Positions 5,048 to 7,510 of a stretch of DNA of 7,510 bases are shown in pieces. The position numbers were made by a program, and so were the translations under genes. How positions within the stretch are numbered: position 1 is the first letter of the stretch; each line of letters opens with the position of its first letter. Origin of the DNA: Pseudomonadota bacterium (GTDB taxonomy: Bacteria > Pseudomonadota > Gammaproteobacteria > Burkholderiales > Burkholderiaceae_C); NCBI GenBank assembly GCA_023438115.1, contig JAEZEB010000250.1, positions 1 to 7,510 on the forward strand, read 5' to 3'. Under the pieces are notes generated by a model. It had not been told where the DNA came from, searched no databases, and saw nothing but the letters and a program-made list of their open reading frames with translations.

Positions 5048-6316
5048 ATGAAATATCCGCGTCGTGCGATCTTGAAATCGCTGGCTGCGGCGGCATTTGC
5101 CCCCGCTTTCGCCCATGCGCAGGGCAGCGGCGGTTCGATCCGCATCGCCATGATCGAAGGGCTTTCCGGCGGCAACGCGAACGGCGGCGAGGCCGTGTTC
5201 CGCAACCTCGCGTGGGCCATCGAGCGCGTGAACGCGCGCGGCGGCGTGCGCACGCGCGAAGGCGCGCGGCCGCTCGCGCTGGCGCGCTACGACAGCAAGG
5301 GCCAGATCGAGGAGGCGCTCTCGACCTTCCGCTCCGCGGTGGACGACGGCGCGCGCATCATCGTGCAGGGCAATTCGTCGGCCGTCGCCGCGGCGCTGAT
5401 CGAGGCGATCAACAAGCACAACGAACGCGATCCGGCGCGCAGCGTCGTCTTCCTCAATTACTCCGCGGTCGATCCCATCCTCACCAACGAGAAGTGCAGC
5501 TTCTGGCATTTCCGCTTCGACGCCCATGCGGACATGCGCATGACGGCGCTGATGTCGGTGCTGCGCGAGGAGCCCTCGGTGAAGTCGGCGTACCTGATCG
5601 GGCAGGACTACAGCTTCGGCCAGGCGGTGCTGCGCGAGGCGCGCCGCCAGCTCGGCGAGCAGCGCCCCGACGTGCGCATCGTCGGCGACGAGCTGCATCC
5701 GCTGCTGCGCATCCGCGACTTCGCGCCCTATGCCACCAAGATCGTCCAGAGCGGTGCCGACGCGGTGATCACCGGCAACTTCAGCACCGACCTCACGCTG
5801 CTGGTGAAGGCGGCGCGCGAGGCGGGCTTCGAGGGGCGCTTCTACACCTTCTACGGCAACGCGCTGGGCGCGCCGGCGGCCATCGGCGACGCGGGCGTGG
5901 GCAAGGTCGTTGCCATCGCGGATTGGCTGCCCAACTGGCCTTCGCCGCAGAGCGAAGCCTTCTACCGGTCCTTCCGCGAACGCTTCCCGCGGCCCGCCGA
6001 CGACTACGTGCACATGCGCATGCAGCTGATGATCGAGGCGCTGGCGAAATCGATCGAGGCCGCCGGCACGATCGATGCGCTGCCGCTGGCGCGGGCGCTG
6101 GAGAACGTGAGCGTCACATTCGCCGGCCAGGCGGGCCGCATGCGCGCGGCCGACCACCAGTTCCAGCAGCCGCTGGTGGTGGGCGTCATGGACCGCCAGG
6201 GCACGCCGGGCGTGAAGTTCGACGTGGAAGGCTCCGGCTACGGCTTCCGTGTGGTGCGCACCATCGCGCCCCAGCAGGCGGAAATGCCCCACACCTGCGC
6301 GATGACGCGGCCGTAG
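5048..6316 (+). CDS. LivJ-type (Peripla_BP_6) ABC transporter substrate-binding protein
   Basis: A 422-residue periplasmic binding protein of the branched-chain amino acid/amide type. The N-terminus has a signal peptide with a twin-arginine-like start (P4-R5-R6-A-I-L), an Ala-rich core and a likely cleavage after AHA (about residue 24). The mature part begins IRIAMIEGLSGGNANGGEAVFRN..., the usual ligand-loop region of this family. Further family traits are the type-I Rossmann-like halves, ARIIVQGNSSAVAAAL, SAYLIGQDYSFGQAVLREAR and ADAVITGNFSTDLTLLVKAAREAGF. The ligand cannot be told from the sequence; amino acids, amides, urea and aromatic compounds are all known in the family. The ATG at 5048 has AAGGGA 9 nt upstream and gives the signal peptide directly; the frame is open further upstream without a signal. 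No permease or ATPase gene is adjacent. An aminotransferase gene follows after 14 nt. Confidence 0.88.
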   Translation: MKYPRRAILKSLAAAAFAPAFAHAQGSGGSIRIAMIEGLSGGNANGGEAVFRNLAWAIERVNARGGVRTREGARPLALARYDSKGQIEEALSTFRSAVDDGARIIVQGNSSAVAAALIEAINKHNERDPARSVVFLNYSAVDPILTNEKCSFWHFRFDAHADMRMTALMSVLREEPSVKSAYLIGQDYSFGQAVLREARRQLGEQRPDVRIVGDELHPLLRIRDFAPYATKIVQSGADAVITGNFSTDLTLLVKAAREAGFEGRFYTFYGNALGAPAAIGDAGVGKVVAIADWLPNWPSPQSEAFYRSFRERFPRPADDYVHMRMQLMIEALAKSIEAAGTIDALPLARALENVSVTFAGQAGRMRAADHQFQQPLVVGVMDRQGTPGVKFDVEGSGYGFRVVRTIAPQQAEMPHTCAMTRP

Positions 6317-6318
6317 CG

Positions 6319-6324
6319 GATACT
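6319..6324 (+). promoter_or_regulatory. -10-like hexamer of the aminotransferase gene
   Basis: GATACT, exactly 6 nt before the ATG at 6331, within the 14-nt gap after the binding-protein gene. No Shine-Dalgarno is visible. Short spacing would suggest an operon, but this element suggests a separate leaderless transcript; both may operate. Confidence 0.4.
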
Positions 6325-6330
6325 CCTGCC

Positions 6331-7510
6331 ATGCGCGAAGCCGTCCTGAACCTCGAGGAATCCAAGATCCGTGAAGTCGCCAACGCCGGCATGGGGCGCA
6401 GCGACGTGCTGCCCTTCTGGTTCGGCGAGAGCGACGAGGTCACGCCCGAATTCATCCGCGAGGCGGCGGTCGCCTCGCTGCGCTCGGGCGAGACCTTCTA
6501 CACGCACAACCTCGGCCTTCCGGAGCTGCGCGAGGCCATCGCGGCCTACGCCTCGAAGCTGCACGGAAACGTGGACCCCGGGCGCATCGCGGTCACCTCC
6601 GGCGGCGTCAACGCCCTGATGCTGGCCTGCCAGGCCGTGGTGGATGCCGGCGACGAGGTGGTGGCGGTCACGCCCGTGTGGCCCAACCTGCCGGCGCAGG
6701 CGCTGATCATGGGCGCGAAGCTGCGGCGCGTGTCGCTGACGCCGCGCCAGGGCGCCTGGACGCTGGACCTGCAGAAGCTGCTGGACGCCATCACGCCCGC
6801 GACGCGGCTGCTGATCGTCAACGCGCCCAACAACCCCACCGGCTGGACGCTCACGCGCGCCGAGCAGGAGGCGATCCTGGCGCATTGCCGGAAGACCGGC
6901 ACCTGGATCCTGGCCGACGAGGTCTACGAGCGCCTGTACTACGAGCCGACGGAGAAGGGCTGCGCGCCCAGCTTCCTGGACGTGGCGCAGCCGGACGACC
7001 GCCTCGTGGTGGCGCACAGCTTCTCCAAGAGCTTCCTCATGACGGGCTGGCGGATGGGCTGGCTGGTGATGCCGCCGGCCATGACGCACCACATGGGCAA
7101 GCTCATCGAGTTCAACACCTCCTGCGCCAGCGTGTTCACCCAGCGCGCCGCGATCGAGGCCATGCGCCGCACCGACGAGGTCACGCCACGCATCGTGGCG
7201 CACCTGAAGGACTGCCGCGACACGCTGGTGCCCCTGCTGCAGGCGCTGCCGGGCGTGGAGCTCGCGCCGGCGCGGGGCGGCATGTACGCCTTTTTCAAGC
7301 TCGAGGGTTTCGACGATTCGCTGGCCCTGGCCAAGCGGCTGGTCGCCGAGGCCGGGATCGGCCTGGCGCCTGGCAATGCCTTCGCGCCGGAGGCGCAGGG
7401 CTGGCTGCGCTGGTGCTTCGCCAGCCAGGACCTCGGCCGCTTGCGGCAGGGCGTGGACCGGCTCGCCACGTGGCTGGCCCGCAGGTCGGGGGGGGGCCCG
7501 GGGGGCACCC
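6331..7510 (+). CDS. Class I/II PLP-dependent aminotransferase (3' end not closed in window)
   Basis: 393 codons without a stop up to the window edge. Fold-type I aminotransferase of the aspartate-aminotransferase superfamily. The key residues are present: TSGGVNAL (phosphate-side loop after about residue 88), N164-x-PNNPTG (164-171), D196-E-V-Y199 contacting the cofactor ring, the Schiff-base lysine K233 in SFSKSF, R241 in GWRMGW, and R360 in WLRWCFA, which fits the carboxylate-binding arginine. Substrate is undetermined. Family members are usually about 380-390 residues, and the last recognisable helix (LGRLRQGVDRLATWLARR) ends near residue 385. The true stop should therefore lie at or just past the window end; the final residues (SGGGPGGT) come from G-runs and may be wrong. 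The start is the first ATG and aligns with family N-termini. Confidence 0.9.
   Translation, partial: MREAVLNLEESKIREVANAGMGRSDVLPFWFGESDEVTPEFIREAAVASLRSGETFYTHNLGLPELREAIAAYASKLHGNVDPGRIAVTSGGVNALMLACQAVVDAGDEVVAVTPVWPNLPAQALIMGAKLRRVSLTPRQGAWTLDLQKLLDAITPATRLLIVNAPNNPTGWTLTRAEQEAILAHCRKTGTWILADEVYERLYYEPTEKGCAPSFLDVAQPDDRLVVAHSFSKSFLMTGWRMGWLVMPPAMTHHMGKLIEFNTSCASVFTQRAAIEAMRRTDEVTPRIVAHLKDCRDTLVPLLQALPGVELAPARGGMYAFFKLEGFDDSLALAKRLVAEAGIGLAPGNAFAPEAQGWLRWCFASQDLGRLRQGVDRLATWLARRSGGGPGGT
7488..7510. repeat. G-run low-complexity sequence at window end
   Basis: A run of nine G, then CCC, then six G, then CACCC. It is unlike anything else in the window and sits exactly at the edge, where the aminotransferase gene should end. 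A sequencing or assembly artefact at a contig end is likely; a genuine GC-rich hairpin is the alternative. Confidence 0.5.

Noticed and set aside
4912..5253. 114-codon upstream extension of the hsp20 frame
   Set aside because: It would overlap the divergent binding-protein gene. The internal ATG at 4911 has a good Shine-Dalgarno and gives normal family length.
5006..6292. Minus-strand open frame of 428 codons opposite the LivJ-like gene
   Set aside because: It is antisense to a clear binding-protein gene and is rich in His, Arg and Ala with no family motif.

Overview
The window is about 7.5 kb of very GC-rich bacterial chromosome. The protein sequences (TsaD, the Tat-exported nitrate-binding protein, the LivJ-like binding protein) look like Burkholderiales, probably Comamonadaceae. 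This is a judgement from composition and protein style, not from a database search. No tRNA, rRNA, CRISPR array or insertion sequence was seen.

Left part (1-2754, all on the minus strand): a nitrate-uptake regulatory module. A NIT-ANTAR protein of the NasR type (1435-2727) lies just upstream of a Tat-exported NrtA-type nitrate-binding protein (36-1328). The first codons of the next transporter gene, probably the permease, run off the window at position 1. Between regulator and transporter lies a compact RNA switch. It consists of two short hairpins, both with the hexaloop AACGGC (A at loop position 1, G at position 4, the ANTAR target signature), then a strong intrinsic terminator whose 5' arm overlaps hairpin 2. 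A good sigma-54 site lies inside the 3' end of the regulator gene and is predicted to start the leader a few bases before hairpin 1. An NtrC-like dyad sits next to it. The regulator's own stop codon lies in and beside the first hexaloop. The likely logic is that nitrogen limitation (NtrC/sigma-54) starts the transcript and nitrate (NIT-ANTAR) lets it pass the terminator.

Middle part (2792-4516, plus strand): tsaD, the tRNA t6A37 transferase, divergent from the regulator, then a small class I SAM-dependent methyltransferase. The methyltransferase converges on a small heat-shock protein gene (4534-4911, minus) across a perfect hairpin.

Right part (5048-7510, plus strand): a LivJ-type periplasmic binding protein without its own permease in view, then a class I/II PLP-dependent aminotransferase that is open at the right edge. 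The window ends in G-runs that may be an assembly artefact.

A recurring feature is that tsaD, the methyltransferase and the aminotransferase each have a -10-like hexamer exactly 6 nt before the ATG and no convincing Shine-Dalgarno sequence, which suggests leaderless transcripts. The best candidate for something unusual is the nested sigma-54 promoter and dual-hexaloop leader at 1363-1474.
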